Shown: positions 55,941-64,000, counted from the stretch's first letter. The stretch: DNA of 64,000 nucleotides from Pseudarthrobacter sp. fls2-241-R2A-127 (GCF_030209355.1 NZ_JARVSF010000010.1:44182-108181), one strand, 5' to 3'. Made by a program: numbers and translations. Notes: generated by a model not told the origin, from the letters alone.

Positions 55941-56408
55941 ATGAAGACGCACCATCCGGCTGATCCGGTCAGCAGCACGGTCAACGGGATTGACCGGCTC
56001 ATCCGGAACGTGCAGACGGGGCGGTTTGAACGCTCCCTGTCAGGGCTGACAGCTGCCGGGGCACTGGTCACGGCGGCGGAGATCTACCTTGAACACGACA
56101 AGGCCAGCTTCGGCAACAAGTGGATGTGGGTTCCCGTGGCCCTAGGCCCGGTAGGGGCCGCCGCGGGAGTGGCCGGCGTCTTCAGCCGCCGCATGGCAAA
56201 GACCGCCCTCCCCCTGGCCAGTGCCGCCATCATCGCCAACGGACTGCAGGGAACCTGGCTGCACCTCCAGGGGATCCGCCAGAAACCCGGCGGGCTGTCC
56301 AACCTGCGCTACAACCTGGAGATGGGGCCGCCGCTGTTCGCGCCTCTGCTGGTCACACTGGTGGGCGGCATGGGCGTCCTGGCCTCCGTCCTGAGGCGGG
56401 AACCATGA
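55941..56408 (+). CDS. Small membrane protein of the gluconate-dehydrogenase-like operon
   Basis: The 155-residue protein has three or four hydrophobic segments (about residues 38-50, 62-80, 88-105 and 132-150) and charged loops such as RQKPGGLSNLRYNLEMGPP. I recognise no family. The ATG at 55941 follows AAGGAGAA. It overlaps the following gene by 4 nt (ATGA), so it is an integral component of this operon, perhaps a membrane anchor or electron-transfer partner. It is not a cytochrome: there is no CxxCH. Confidence 0.75.
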   Translation: MKTHHPADPVSSTVNGIDRLIRNVQTGRFERSLSGLTAAGALVTAAEIYLEHDKASFGNKWMWVPVALGPVGAAAGVAGVFSRRMAKTALPLASAAIIANGLQGTWLHLQGIRQKPGGLSNLRYNLEMGPPLFAPLLVTLVGGMGVLASVLRREP

Positions 56409-57046
56409 GCAGCCTTCCGCTGCCCGAGGCCGACGGCGGCGGACGCTACCCCGGCTTCCGCACCCTCGCCCAGGCAGACCATTGGGACCGGGCCACCTCC
56501 GCCGTCGTCGAATCCCGCCTGGGCATCCCCCCGGACGTCCGATTCTTCACGCCCCCGGAGGAGGCCGCGGCCAGCGCCCTCTTCGACCTGCTGCTGGGCC
56601 AGCAGGACGAACCCCGCGTGCCGGTGGTGAACATGGTGGACGCAAGGCTGGCCGAGGAGCAGACTGATGGCTGGCACTACGACAACATGCCGCGGGACGG
56701 TGAAGCCTGGCGGGCAACCCTGGCAGCACTGGACAGCGAGGCGCGCTCCCGTGCCAGCTGCACCTTCGCCCGCCTGGATCCGGACCAGCAGGCCGGGCTC
56801 CTGCGGGACATCTGCAACCTTGACCGGGAGCCCTGGCACGGGCTGCCGGCGGACCGGGTGTGGAGCCTCTGGACCCGGTATGCCTGCACCGCCTTCTACT
56901 CCCATCCCCTGGCCTGGGACGAGATCGGTTTCGCCGGACCGGCCTACCCCCGCGGTTACAAAAACCTGGGGGTGGACCGGCTGGACCCGTTCGAGGTGCG
57001 GGACATCCGCCCCGGTGCGGATCCGACGCATGGGGCAGACCGGTGA
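56405..57046 (+). CDS. Gluconate 2-dehydrogenase subunit 3 family protein
   Basis: The 213-residue protein resembles the small subunit of membrane-bound gluconate 2-dehydrogenase: FFTPPEEAAASALFDLLLGQ at the start and WTRYACTAFYSHPLAWDEIGFAGPAYPRGY at the end. The subunit stabilises the GMC flavoprotein and is usually exported by Tat. Here no Tat signal or other leader peptide is seen, so the complex may be cytoplasmic. It overlaps its neighbours by 4 nt on both sides (ATGA and GTGA). Confidence 0.8.
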   Translation: MSSLPLPEADGGGRYPGFRTLAQADHWDRATSAVVESRLGIPPDVRFFTPPEEAAASALFDLLLGQQDEPRVPVVNMVDARLAEEQTDGWHYDNMPRDGEAWRATLAALDSEARSRASCTFARLDPDQQAGLLRDICNLDREPWHGLPADRVWSLWTRYACTAFYSHPLAWDEIGFAGPAYPRGYKNLGVDRLDPFEVRDIRPGADPTHGADR

Positions 57047-58698
57047 GCAGGGTCCGCGATCGCAATGAGTCTGCGTGGCTGCTCCCAACCGGGCCAGGCA
57101 GCAACCTGCGGCTGCGCGAGGACATGCGGCGGCACGACGAAACCGATGAGGTGGACATTGTGATCGTGGGCTGCGGCGCAGGTGGCGCCACCCTGCTGCA
57201 GCGCCTGGCCCGCGCCGGCTGGCACGCCGTGGCACTGGAGGCGGGGCCGTTCTGGGAGCCGGAGCGGGACTGGGTCAGCGATGAGGCCGGGTCCCACCAC
57301 CTGTATTGGACCGAACCACGGGTGATCAGCGGGTCAGATCCCGTCCCCTTGGGGTCAAACAACTCGGGCCGCGGCGTCGGCGGGTCGATGGTCCACTTCG
57401 CCGGCTACACTCCGCGCTTCCACCCCAGCGACTTCAGGACCTTCAGCACCGATGGTGTGGGCGCGGACTGGCCCTTGGACTACGCGGACCTGCGGCCGTA
57501 CTACGAGGACATCGAAGCGGAACTGCCCGTCGCCGGCGAGCACTGGCCGTGGGGTGACCCGCACGGCTACCCCCACCGGCCGCACCCGGTGTCCGGCAAC
57601 GGCGAACTGTTCCTCCGCGGCGCCAATGCCTGCGGCATCACCGCGAAGGTGGGTCCGGTGGCCATCGCCAACGGTAGGTTCGGCAACCGGCCGCACTGCA
57701 TCTACCGAGGCTTCTGCCTGCAGGGCTGCAAGGTCAACGCCAAGGCATCCCCGCTGATCACGCACGTTCCGGACGCGCTGGCCCACGGCGCCGAAATCCG
57801 CCCGCACTCCATGGCCACCCGGATCTGTTTCGATGAACACAGCGGGCTGGCCACCGGCGTGGAATACGTCCAGGGTGGCGTCACCAGGTTTCAGCGCGCC
57901 CGGATGGTGGCGGTGGCCGGCTACTCGATCGAAACCCCGCGGCTGCTGCTGAACTCCACCTCGCTGCGCTTCCCGGATGGAATGTGCAACGACTACGACC
58001 AGGTGGGCCGGTACCTGATGGTTCAGGGCGCGCCGCAAACCGCCGGGAGGTTCCAGGCCGAGGTGCGGATGTGGAAGGCCCCTCCCCCGGAAGTCAGCAC
58101 TGAGGACTTCTACGAAACGGACCCCGCCAAGCCCTACAAACGGGGGTTCTCGATCCAGTGCGTGTCCCCGCTGCCCATCACCTGGGCAGAACACGTTGCA
58201 GCGCAGGGGCACTGGGGGCCCACCCTCCGCCGCTACATGAGCGACTACCCGCACTGGGCCTGCCTGGGCGCTCTGTGCGAATTCCTCCCCCTGGAGGAGA
58301 ACCGGGTGACCCTGGCGGACGAAACGGACCGCCAAGGCATCCCCGTGGCCCGCTTCAGCTACAGCCAGTGCGGGAACGACCGGCAGCTGATGTCCGCCGC
58401 GCAGCAGGTGATGGAAGAAATCCTGACGGCGGCGGGGGCGGAGGAGGTCATCACCATCAACCGCTACGCCCACCTGGTGGGCGGGGCCCGGATGGCGGCC
58501 ACCGAAGACGCCGGCGTCGTGGACCGGAACTGCCGCAGCTTCGCGGTCCCCAACCTCCTGGTCACCGACGGCAGCGTGCTGCCCACCCAGGGCAGCGCCA
58601 ACCCTGCCCTGACCATCATGGCGCTGGCGGCCCGCGCCGCCCGCGTCCTGGTCCATGGCGCCCACGGGGGTGCCCGGATGAGCGCAAAGGAAGACTGA
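57043..58698 (+). CDS. GMC family FAD-dependent oxidoreductase (gluconate 2-dehydrogenase-like)
   Basis: The 551-residue flavoprotein is a glucose-methanol-choline oxidoreductase. The FAD motif GCGAGG is at residues 43-48, with the acidic strand-2 end in ALEAGPFW. The C-terminal catalytic pair is His477 (RYAHLVGG) and Asn520 (GSANPALT). GMC relatives of this type oxidise gluconate or glucosides and pass electrons to a cytochrome c subunit. No cytochrome gene is present. The GTG at 57043 overlaps the subunit-3 stop. No Tat signal is seen. Confidence 0.88.
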   Translation: MSRVRDRNESAWLLPTGPGSNLRLREDMRRHDETDEVDIVIVGCGAGGATLLQRLARAGWHAVALEAGPFWEPERDWVSDEAGSHHLYWTEPRVISGSDPVPLGSNNSGRGVGGSMVHFAGYTPRFHPSDFRTFSTDGVGADWPLDYADLRPYYEDIEAELPVAGEHWPWGDPHGYPHRPHPVSGNGELFLRGANACGITAKVGPVAIANGRFGNRPHCIYRGFCLQGCKVNAKASPLITHVPDALAHGAEIRPHSMATRICFDEHSGLATGVEYVQGGVTRFQRARMVAVAGYSIETPRLLLNSTSLRFPDGMCNDYDQVGRYLMVQGAPQTAGRFQAEVRMWKAPPPEVSTEDFYETDPAKPYKRGFSIQCVSPLPITWAEHVAAQGHWGPTLRRYMSDYPHWACLGALCEFLPLEENRVTLADETDRQGIPVARFSYSQCGNDRQLMSAAQQVMEEILTAAGAEEVITINRYAHLVGGARMAATEDAGVVDRNCRSFAVPNLLVTDGSVLPTQGSANPALTIMALAARAARVLVHGAHGGARMSAKED

Positions 58699-58700
58699 TC

Positions 58701-60491
58701 ATGGCAACAACAGTGGCCGACTACCTGCTCTCCCGGTTGGGTGAGTGGGGCGTGGACAAGGTCTTCGGTTTCCCCGGAGACGGCATCAACGGCATCCTGG
58801 CGGCCTTTGGCAAGGCGGGCAACCAGCCGAAATTCATCCAGGCCCGGCACGAGGAGATGGCGGCGTTCGAGGCCGTGGGCTACGCCAAGTACGGTGGCCG
58901 GGTTGCCGTGTGCATGGCCACCTCCGGGCCCGGCGCCATCCACCTGCTCAACGGCCTGTATGACGCCAAGCTGGACCATGTTCCGGTGGTGGCCATCGTG
59001 GGGCAGACCGCCCGCAGCGCCATGGGCGGGTCCTACCAGCAGGAAGTTGACCTGCTGACCCTGTTCAAGGACGTCGCCTCGGACTATGTCCAGATGGTCA
59101 CCGTTCCCCAGCAGCTGCCCAACGTCATTGACAGGGCCATCCGGGTCGCCGAAGCCCAGCAGGCACCCACAGCGGTGATCATTCCGGCGGACGTGCAGGA
59201 ACTGGAGTACGCCGCCCCTACGCACGAGTTCAAGATGGTGCCCTCCAGCGTCGGCGTCCAGTGGCCGGACATCCAGCCTGACGGTGCGGCAATCCGGGGC
59301 GCGGCCCAGCTCCTGAACGAGGGATCCAAGGTGGCCATTCTGATTGGGCAGGGCGCCCGCGGTGCGGCTGCCGAGGTCCGGGAGGTGGCCGAACTGCTGG
59401 GTGCCGGGGTGGCCAAGGCGCTGCTGGGCAAGGACGCCCTGCCCGATGACCTGCCATACGTCACCGGTTCCATCGGGCTGCTGGGCACCCGGCCCAGTTA
59501 CGAGATGATGCGGGACTGCGACACCCTGCTCACGGTGGGGTCCAGCTTCCCGTACACGCAGTTCCTGCCGGAACCCGGGCAGGCCCGCGGCGTGCAGATC
59601 GACGTGGACCCGAAGATGATCGGGCTGCGCTACACAAACGAATTCAACATCGTGGCCGACGCCGCCACGGCCCTGCGCGCCCTGATCCCGCACCTGGCGC
59701 GGAAGCAGGACCGGTCCTGGCGGGAAAACCTGGAGTCGAACATCGGCCGCTGGTGGGAGACCATGCACGACGAAGCCATGGTCAGCGCCAACCCCGTCAA
59801 CCCCATGCGGCTCTTCGCCGAGCTCTCCCCCCGGCTGCCGGCGGATGCGATGCTCAGCGCGGATTCCGGTTCCTCCGCCAACTGGTACGCGCGGCAGCTG
59901 AAGTTCCGGGACGGCGTCCGCGGTTCGCTGTCCGGCAACCTGGCCACCATGGGCCCGGGTGTCCCCTACGCGATTGGCGCCAAGTTCGCGTTTCCGGGCC
60001 GTCCGGCCATCGCGTTCGTGGGTGACGGCGCCATGCAGATGAACGGGCTGGCGGAGCTCATCACCGTGAAGCACTACTGGCGGGAGTGGGACGATCCGCG
60101 GCTGGTGGTGGCCGTCCTGCACAACAATGACCTGAACCAGGTCACGTGGGAGATGCGGGCCATGGGCGGGGTGCCGGCCTTCCGCGAGTCCCAGGTCCTG
60201 CCCGACGTCGACTACGCGGGTTTCGCCGAAAGCCTGGGTCTGCAGGGCATCCACGTGGAGGATCCCGACGACGTGGGGCCGGCCTGGGAGAAGGCCCTCG
60301 CCGCGGACCGGCCCACCGTGCTGGACGTGCGCACCGATCCCGATATTCCGCCGATCCCGCCGCACGCCACCTTTGAGCAGGCGCGGAAGACGGCCGAAGC
60401 CATGGTCAAGGGCGATGACAGCGCCTGGGGTGTGGTGAAGGAAGGGGTCAAGACCAAGATCCAGGAATTCCTGCCGCACAAGGAGGGCTGA
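58701..60491 (+). CDS. Thiamine pyrophosphate-dependent enzyme (pyruvate oxidase/acetolactate-like)
   Basis: The 596-residue protein has the three domains of the POX family. The catalytic Glu is Glu51 (RHEEMAAF), and the ThDP/Mg motif GDG (441-443) pairs with NN (475-476). FAD/central domain elements such as LLGTRPSYEMM and VQIDVDP are present. Close relatives act as pyruvate or 2-oxo-acid decarboxylating oxidases; the substrate here could be a sugar-derived 2-oxo-acid. The ATG is 2 nt past the GMC stop, and the next gene begins 3 nt after its stop, so all are co-transcribed. Confidence 0.88.
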   Translation: MATTVADYLLSRLGEWGVDKVFGFPGDGINGILAAFGKAGNQPKFIQARHEEMAAFEAVGYAKYGGRVAVCMATSGPGAIHLLNGLYDAKLDHVPVVAIVGQTARSAMGGSYQQEVDLLTLFKDVASDYVQMVTVPQQLPNVIDRAIRVAEAQQAPTAVIIPADVQELEYAAPTHEFKMVPSSVGVQWPDIQPDGAAIRGAAQLLNEGSKVAILIGQGARGAAAEVREVAELLGAGVAKALLGKDALPDDLPYVTGSIGLLGTRPSYEMMRDCDTLLTVGSSFPYTQFLPEPGQARGVQIDVDPKMIGLRYTNEFNIVADAATALRALIPHLARKQDRSWRENLESNIGRWWETMHDEAMVSANPVNPMRLFAELSPRLPADAMLSADSGSSANWYARQLKFRDGVRGSLSGNLATMGPGVPYAIGAKFAFPGRPAIAFVGDGAMQMNGLAELITVKHYWREWDDPRLVVAVLHNNDLNQVTWEMRAMGGVPAFRESQVLPDVDYAGFAESLGLQGIHVEDPDDVGPAWEKALAADRPTVLDVRTDPDIPPIPPHATFEQARKTAEAMVKGDDSAWGVVKEGVKTKIQEFLPHKEG

Positions 60492-60494
60492 GAC

Positions 60495-61598
60495 ATGTCC
60501 GCCGCCACCCCCGTCACCGCAATCCGGGCCAGCGCCTACACGGTTCCCACCGACGCACCCGAAGCGGACGGCACCTACAGCTGGGACTCCACCACGCTGG
60601 TCCTGGTGGAAGCGGACGGCGGCGGGACGACGGGCCTCGGCTGGACCTACGCCCCGGCAGCAGCGGCGGCCCTGGTGGAAGGCCTGCTGGCCCCGGCCGT
60701 TCAGGGTGTTGACGTCCTGGACGTGCCGGCGGCGGCTGCGGCGATGGCCCGGGCGGTGCGCAACCCGGGGCGGACGGGCGTGGGCTCCTATGCCGTGTCC
60801 GCGGTCGACTGTGCCCTCTGGGACCTGAAGGCGCGGATGCTGGAGCTGCCGCTGCACAAGCTCCTTGGCGCTGTCCGGGACACCGTGGCGGTGTACGGCA
60901 GCGGTGGCTTCACCACCTACACCGTGGACCAGCTGCGGGACCAGCTGCAGGGCTGGGCCCTGGAGCAAGGCATCCCCCGGGTGAAGATCAAGATCGGCCA
61001 GGACAGCGGAACGAACGTTCCCCGGGACCTGGAGCGCATCGGCCAGGCGCGCGCCGCCGTCGGCACCGGTACCGAACTGTTCGTAGATGCCAACGGCGGC
61101 TACACCGCCAAGCAGGCGGTACGGGTGATGCGGGAGGCAGCAGCAGAGCACGTCACCTGGTTCGAAGAACCGGTCTCCAGCGATGACCTGGCGGGGCTGC
61201 GGGCGGTGCGTGCCGCCGTCGACGCCGATGTCGCAGCCGGGGAATACGGAACGGGACTGCCCTACTTCCAGCGCATGTGCAGCGCGGACGCCGTGGACTG
61301 CCTGCAGGCGGACGTCAGCAGGTGCGGCGGGATCAGCGAATGGCTGCGGATCGCCGCCGTCGCCGCCGCCCACGGCCTGGAGGTCTCGGGGCACTGCGCA
61401 CCCCACCTCAGTGCCGCCGTCGCCGCCGCAACACCCAACTTCCGGCACCTGGAGTGGTTCCACGACCACGTCCGGATCGAGGACCTGTTCTTCGACGGAA
61501 TCCTTGACCCCGGCGGCGGCCGGGTGCGGCCGTCTGATGCCCCCGGCAACGGACTGGCCTTCCGCGCCGCCGACGCAGAGCCCTACCGGATTCACTGA
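60495..61598 (+). CDS. Enolase superfamily sugar acid dehydratase/cycloisomerase-like protein
   Basis: The 367-residue TIM-barrel enzyme fits the muconate cycloisomerase or mandelate racemase subgroup. Lys164 and Lys166 form the KxK base motif (VKIKIG). Metal ligands are Asp198 (FVDANGG), Glu224 (FEEP) and Glu250 (AGEYG), where the family often has Glu/Asp. Downstream, His300 and His304 lie in SGHCAPHL. It may dehydrate or isomerise an aldonic acid or lactone from the upstream oxidations. The ATG at 60495 follows AGGAGGG. Confidence 0.85.
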   Translation: MSAATPVTAIRASAYTVPTDAPEADGTYSWDSTTLVLVEADGGGTTGLGWTYAPAAAAALVEGLLAPAVQGVDVLDVPAAAAAMARAVRNPGRTGVGSYAVSAVDCALWDLKARMLELPLHKLLGAVRDTVAVYGSGGFTTYTVDQLRDQLQGWALEQGIPRVKIKIGQDSGTNVPRDLERIGQARAAVGTGTELFVDANGGYTAKQAVRVMREAAAEHVTWFEEPVSSDDLAGLRAVRAAVDADVAAGEYGTGLPYFQRMCSADAVDCLQADVSRCGGISEWLRIAAVAAAHGLEVSGHCAPHLSAAVAAATPNFRHLEWFHDHVRIEDLFFDGILDPGGGRVRPSDAPGNGLAFRAADAEPYRIH

Positions 61599-61629
61599 AA
61601 AGCAGGATGACAGGACGGAGAGGAAGCCC

Positions 61630-61764
61630 ATGCGCACCAGCCCAGGCAGCGGAAACCCGCCAGACGTCAAGCCGCTGAACCCGGACCCGACAGGCCAGGA
61701 CCCCGGCGCCAAGGACCATGCCGCCGGGGAGAAGCGCAGCTCCAGGCGGCGATCTTCGAGGTGA
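61630..61764 (+). CDS. Putative 44-aa small protein
   Basis: A short frame starts at an ATG at 61630 with GAGAGGAAG in front, and encodes a Pro/Gly/Asp-rich, highly basic C-terminal peptide (KRSSRRRSSR). It is compatible with a small disordered protein, but composition alone could arise by chance. It lies 31 bp after the enolase-superfamily gene, so it could be the last gene of that operon. Confidence 0.35.
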   Translation: MRTSPGSGNPPDVKPLNPDPTGQDPGAKDHAAGEKRSSRRRSSR

Positions 61765-61912
61765 CGCGGCTGCCAGGGGCAGGAGTCTCCACGACGTTAG
61801 CGAGATGCTCCAGGCCCACCATGTGGCTGGACTCGGCGGCTCCCGCGGCGTTCCATGGCGAGCCCTACATCATCGACCTTCCCGCAGCCCTGGCGGCCGA
61901 GGCCGCGCGTTG
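61765..61912. other. Unassigned 148-bp stretch before the GH15 fragment
   Basis: One frame reads MWLDSAAPAAFHGEPYIIDLPA and stops after about 30 codons; another runs into the GH15 frame. Neither matches a family. It may include the breakpoint where the GH15 gene lost its 5' part. Confidence 0.4.
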
Positions 61913-62503
61913 ATGGAGTACCTGGAGGGGGCGTGGGACCGGCCGGACAACGGGCTCTGGGAAATGCGCGGACCCCGGCGCCATTTCACCCATTCCAAGG
62001 TAATGGCCTGGGTCGCCGCGGACCGGATGGTCAAGGCAGTCCAAGAGTCCGGCCTCCCCGGACCCGGCGAACGCTGGGACAGACTGCGCAAGAAGATCCA
62101 CGGCGATGTCATGGCCCACGGCTACGACGAAAAACGCAACACTTTCGTCCAGTCCTACGGCAGCAAAGAACTCGACGCCAGCCTGCTGCTGATCCCCCGC
62201 GTCGGGTTCCTCCCCCACGACCATCCCCGCGTGGTGCGCACGGTGGACGCGATCCAGCGGAACCTGACGCAGGACGGGTTCGTTCTCCGATACCATCCGG
62301 AAGCCAGCAATGACGGGCTTCCCGGCACGGAGGGTGTCTTCCTGGCCTGCTCCTTCTGGCTGGCCGACGCACTCCTGGGCATCGGCCGCCGGGACGAGGC
62401 CGCGAACCTGTTCGAACGCCTGCTTACACTCCGCTACGACGTCGGCCTGCTCAGCGAAGAATGGGACCCAAAAGCCCGCCGTCAACTAGGCAACACCCCC
62501 TAG
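61913..62503 (+). pseudogene. GH15 (glucoamylase/trehalase-like) fragment cut by an IS110 element
   Basis: About 196 residues match the C-terminal (alpha/alpha)6-barrel half of GH15 enzymes: EYLEGAWDRPDNGLWEMRGPRRHFTHSKVMAWVAADRM, then GTEGVFLACSFWLADALLGIGRRDEA. The typical closing SEEWDPKARRQLGN is reached and the frame then runs into a TAG at 62501. Family members continue beyond this point, so the gene ends at the junction with the insertion sequence. The N-terminal half is also absent. Confidence 0.8.
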
Positions 62504-62518
62504 ACTCTTCTATGTCTG

Positions 62519-63625
62519 TCAAGCCGTTTTCATTGGTTCGGATGAGGCAGTAAGCGTTCGGTAGATGCGGCGGGCCATGTAGCGTTTGATGCAGCGGCGG
62601 ATTTCCTTGTCGGTACGGCCTTCGGCGCGTCGTTTTTCCACGTACTGACGGGTTTCTGCGTCGTGAGTCACTCGCGTTACCGCGACCATGTGCAGTGCGC
62701 TGTTCAGCGCCCTGTCGCCTCCCCGGTTCAGCCGATGCCTGACCGTGTTCCCGGAAGAAGCTGGGATGGGGTTTACGCCGGCCAGAGAGGCGAAAGCTGC
62801 CTCGTTACGAACCCGGCCTTCGTGTGACCATGCGGTCAGACACTTCGCGGCGCTGATTGCCCTGAACCCTTTCTCTTCCAGCAAGGGTGCCGCCTCGCTG
62901 ACCCTGACCAGCTCGTCCGGTTGCTTCTCATTGTTTTTGAGCTGCTCGTCCAGTTCGAGGATATGTTTGGCCAGGCGAATGGCCTCGTTACGGGCGACGG
63001 ACAGGGACAGTTCTTCCTCGCGGGGCCGCCAGCGCGAGATGTCCGAGGTTTGGGAGGCGGTCAGGGACTTGCGGGCGTCGACCCCCAGGTTGTTGCTGCG
63101 TACTAGAGCGTTGAGCGCGTTGACCGACCTTGTGCGGTCGGCACTCATGGCGCCGCGGGCGGTGGTCAAGATCCGCACCGCTTGGCGGATCCCGTCATTG
63201 AGCCGGGGGCGGCGAAGCTTATGCGCGGGCAGTGGCAGCGTTGCGGCCGCGATCTGGTGGGCGTCCAAGGCATCGGTTTTACCCACACCGCGGCGTTTCT
63301 TGGCATCCATGCGTGGTGCTTCGGCGACCGGATAACCATGGGAGGCCACTGTGCCCGCCAGGATCGCCCCGTAAGTCGCGGCGCCTTCGATGACCCAGAG
63401 GGTGTCGGCATCCGCGCCGGTGCGGCGGGCTACCCAGTTGATGGCCCGGTTGATTCCGGCCGCATTGGTGGGAAACGCCCGGGATTCAAGAAGGGCACCG
63501 GTGGTGGCTGCGAGGATTGCGTAAACATGGTTGCGGGCGTGTGTGTCGACGCCCACGACAAATGGGTGGGCATGAGCGACGATGGACATGGCGGTCACGG
63601 CACCTTTCCGAAGAACGAAGGACAT
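62519..63625 (-). CDS. IS110 family transposase
   Basis: The 368-residue enzyme has an N-terminal RuvC-like DEDD domain (Asp in VGVDTHA, Glu in VIEGAAT, Asp pair in KTDALDAHQIA) and a C-terminal Transposase_20 domain carrying the catalytic serine region NPIPASSGNTVRHRLNRGG. It recombines DNA guided by a bridge RNA. Two in-frame ATG starts are possible: 63625 (368 residues) and 63589 (MSIVAHAHPF, 356 residues), the second matching homologues I recall better. Confidence 0.9.
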   Translation of the reverse strand: MSFVLRKGAVTAMSIVAHAHPFVVGVDTHARNHVYAILAATTGALLESRAFPTNAAGINRAINWVARRTGADADTLWVIEGAATYGAILAGTVASHGYPVAEAPRMDAKKRRGVGKTDALDAHQIAAATLPLPAHKLRRPRLNDGIRQAVRILTTARGAMSADRTRSVNALNALVRSNNLGVDARKSLTASQTSDISRWRPREEELSLSVARNEAIRLAKHILELDEQLKNNEKQPDELVRVSEAAPLLEEKGFRAISAAKCLTAWSHEGRVRNEAAFASLAGVNPIPASSGNTVRHRLNRGGDRALNSALHMVAVTRVTHDAETRQYVEKRRAEGRTDKEIRRCIKRYMARRIYRTLTASSEPMKTA

Positions 63626-63940
63626 GGGTCAACGGCCGTCACCGGCCGGTATCAGTCCGGGTAGGAGTCACTTCGGAACAGCACTGTGATGGGTCACGCC
63701 CTGCAAAGGGTGGACAATCTTCTGATCAAGCAACCGAGGTGGGCCGGACGGGTACCGGCCACCCAACCCCAAGGATGGACAAGTCCACAGCAAGACAATC
63801 CATGTCAATGATCGTATGAGTCACATCTTCGGGGCCGGGGCGGCCAATAGCCATCCTGCCAGCCGGTCCCGGACCAGCTATGATCAAGACTCACAGATGA
63901 GTAAGTCCTATTGCGTAGGACGGGTGAGAAGCCTTTTAAA
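63626..63940 (-). other. IS110 5' non-coding end, candidate bridge RNA locus
   Basis: This non-coding stretch lies upstream of the transposase on its strand. It includes a hairpin GTCCTA-TTGCG-TAGGAC (63905-63921) and other short inverted repeats. In related IS110 elements such a region folds into a structured RNA with target- and donor-binding loops. I cannot delimit the RNA or the target core, so this is a family-based guess. Confidence 0.4.
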
Positions 63941-63947
63941 GTAAGGC

Positions 63948-63993
63948 GGAGAGTGTTAAACCCGGTATGTGAACCCCGAACTAAACACTCTCC
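63948..63993. repeat. Inverted repeat at the window edge, possible end of another insertion sequence
   Basis: GGAGAGTGTT (63948-63957) and AACACTCTCC (63984-63993) form a perfect 10-bp inverted repeat with a 26-nt loop. Together with CTGACCAC at the edge it resembles leader sequences before IS256-type transposases in my recollection. The window ends before any gene. Confidence 0.4.
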
Positions 63994-64000
63994 TGACCAC

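Larger units (their letters stand above)
62501..63940 (-). mobile_element. IS110-family insertion sequence
   Basis: The element begins at about 62501, right where the GH15 frame breaks, and contains one DEDD transposase with a short 3' flank (about 15 nt) and a long 5' flank (at least 300 nt). This layout is that of the IS110 subgroup, in which the 5' non-coding end encodes a bridge RNA. No terminal inverted repeats or target duplication are expected. The right end is uncertain: the remaining GH15 sequence was not found before the window edge. Confidence 0.75.

Noticed and set aside
58464..61712. 1082-codon minus-strand frame over the ThDP and enolase-type genes
   Set aside because: Antisense frame with His/Gly/Arg-rich low-complexity translation; the plus-strand genes carry all catalytic motifs.
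62501..63940. Terminal inverted repeats and target duplication for the IS110 element
   Set aside because: None seen and none expected for this family, so their absence was not used as evidence against an insertion.

Overview
The window is high-GC actinobacterial chromosome, most consistent with a soil Micrococcaceae (Arthrobacter/Pseudarthrobacter-like). The evidence is many GTG starts, -10 boxes placed 6 nt before GTG starts (leaderless transcription), and a conserved block whose gene order I recall from Mycobacterium tuberculosis (DUF3000, HRDC/RNase D, dxs, TRAM methyltransferase, K+ permease, two TrkA proteins, DUF3159, OB-fold, DUF3710, dut, DUF3093). No tRNA, rRNA or CRISPR array was seen.

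Region 1 (about 1-43.3 kb) is ordinary core chromosome. Plus-strand genes come first: DUF6421, SDR, threonine aldolase, DUF3000, RNase D-like, then a thiolase and FadB-type pair behind a perfect palindrome. A minus-strand block follows: an ECF importer (S, T and double-ABC ATPase) behind a structured leader, nucleoside hydrolase, aldo/keto reductase, a small unknown gene, DUF402, dxs and acnA. Next come a TRAM RNA methyltransferase and a KimA-like K+ permease, divergent from a TrkA pair. DUF3159, OB-fold, DUF3710, dut, DUF3093, sepH, a RibD-like reductase, an esterase plus MprF operon, thymidine kinase, a phosphodiesterase, DUF5998, a GNAT/acyl-CoA synthetase fusion and parC complete the block.

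Region 2 (about 43.67-53.1 kb) is accessory and decaying. It opens at an abrupt junction where an ABC permease and an AAA-type ATPase each lose their 5' half. It then holds a pRiA4b ORF-3-like protein, a tandem duplication carrying two DUF1508 genes (one frameshifted), a GNAT-like protein, a serine recombinase, an HtrA-like lipoprotein protease and four damaged genes: a VOC protein with a nonsense codon, a lipoprotein with two frameshifts, a DUF4193 copy with an apparent 10-nt deletion, and a PAP2 remnant.

Region 3 (about 53.1-61.6 kb) is intact and is the most interesting part: glucose 1-dehydrogenase, aldose epimerase, a MarR regulator, a small membrane protein, a gluconate 2-dehydrogenase subunit-3-like protein, a GMC oxidoreductase, a pyruvate-oxidase-like ThDP enzyme and an enolase-superfamily enzyme. 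The genes are tightly coupled, and three TTGC-N6-GCAA inverted repeats lie in their intergenic gaps, suggesting one MarR-controlled sugar-oxidation regulon. The overall pathway is my inference.

Region 4 (about 61.6-64 kb) is a GH15 fragment cut by an IS110-family element, whose long 5' non-coding end could hold a bridge RNA. A 10-bp inverted repeat at the edge may start another insertion sequence.
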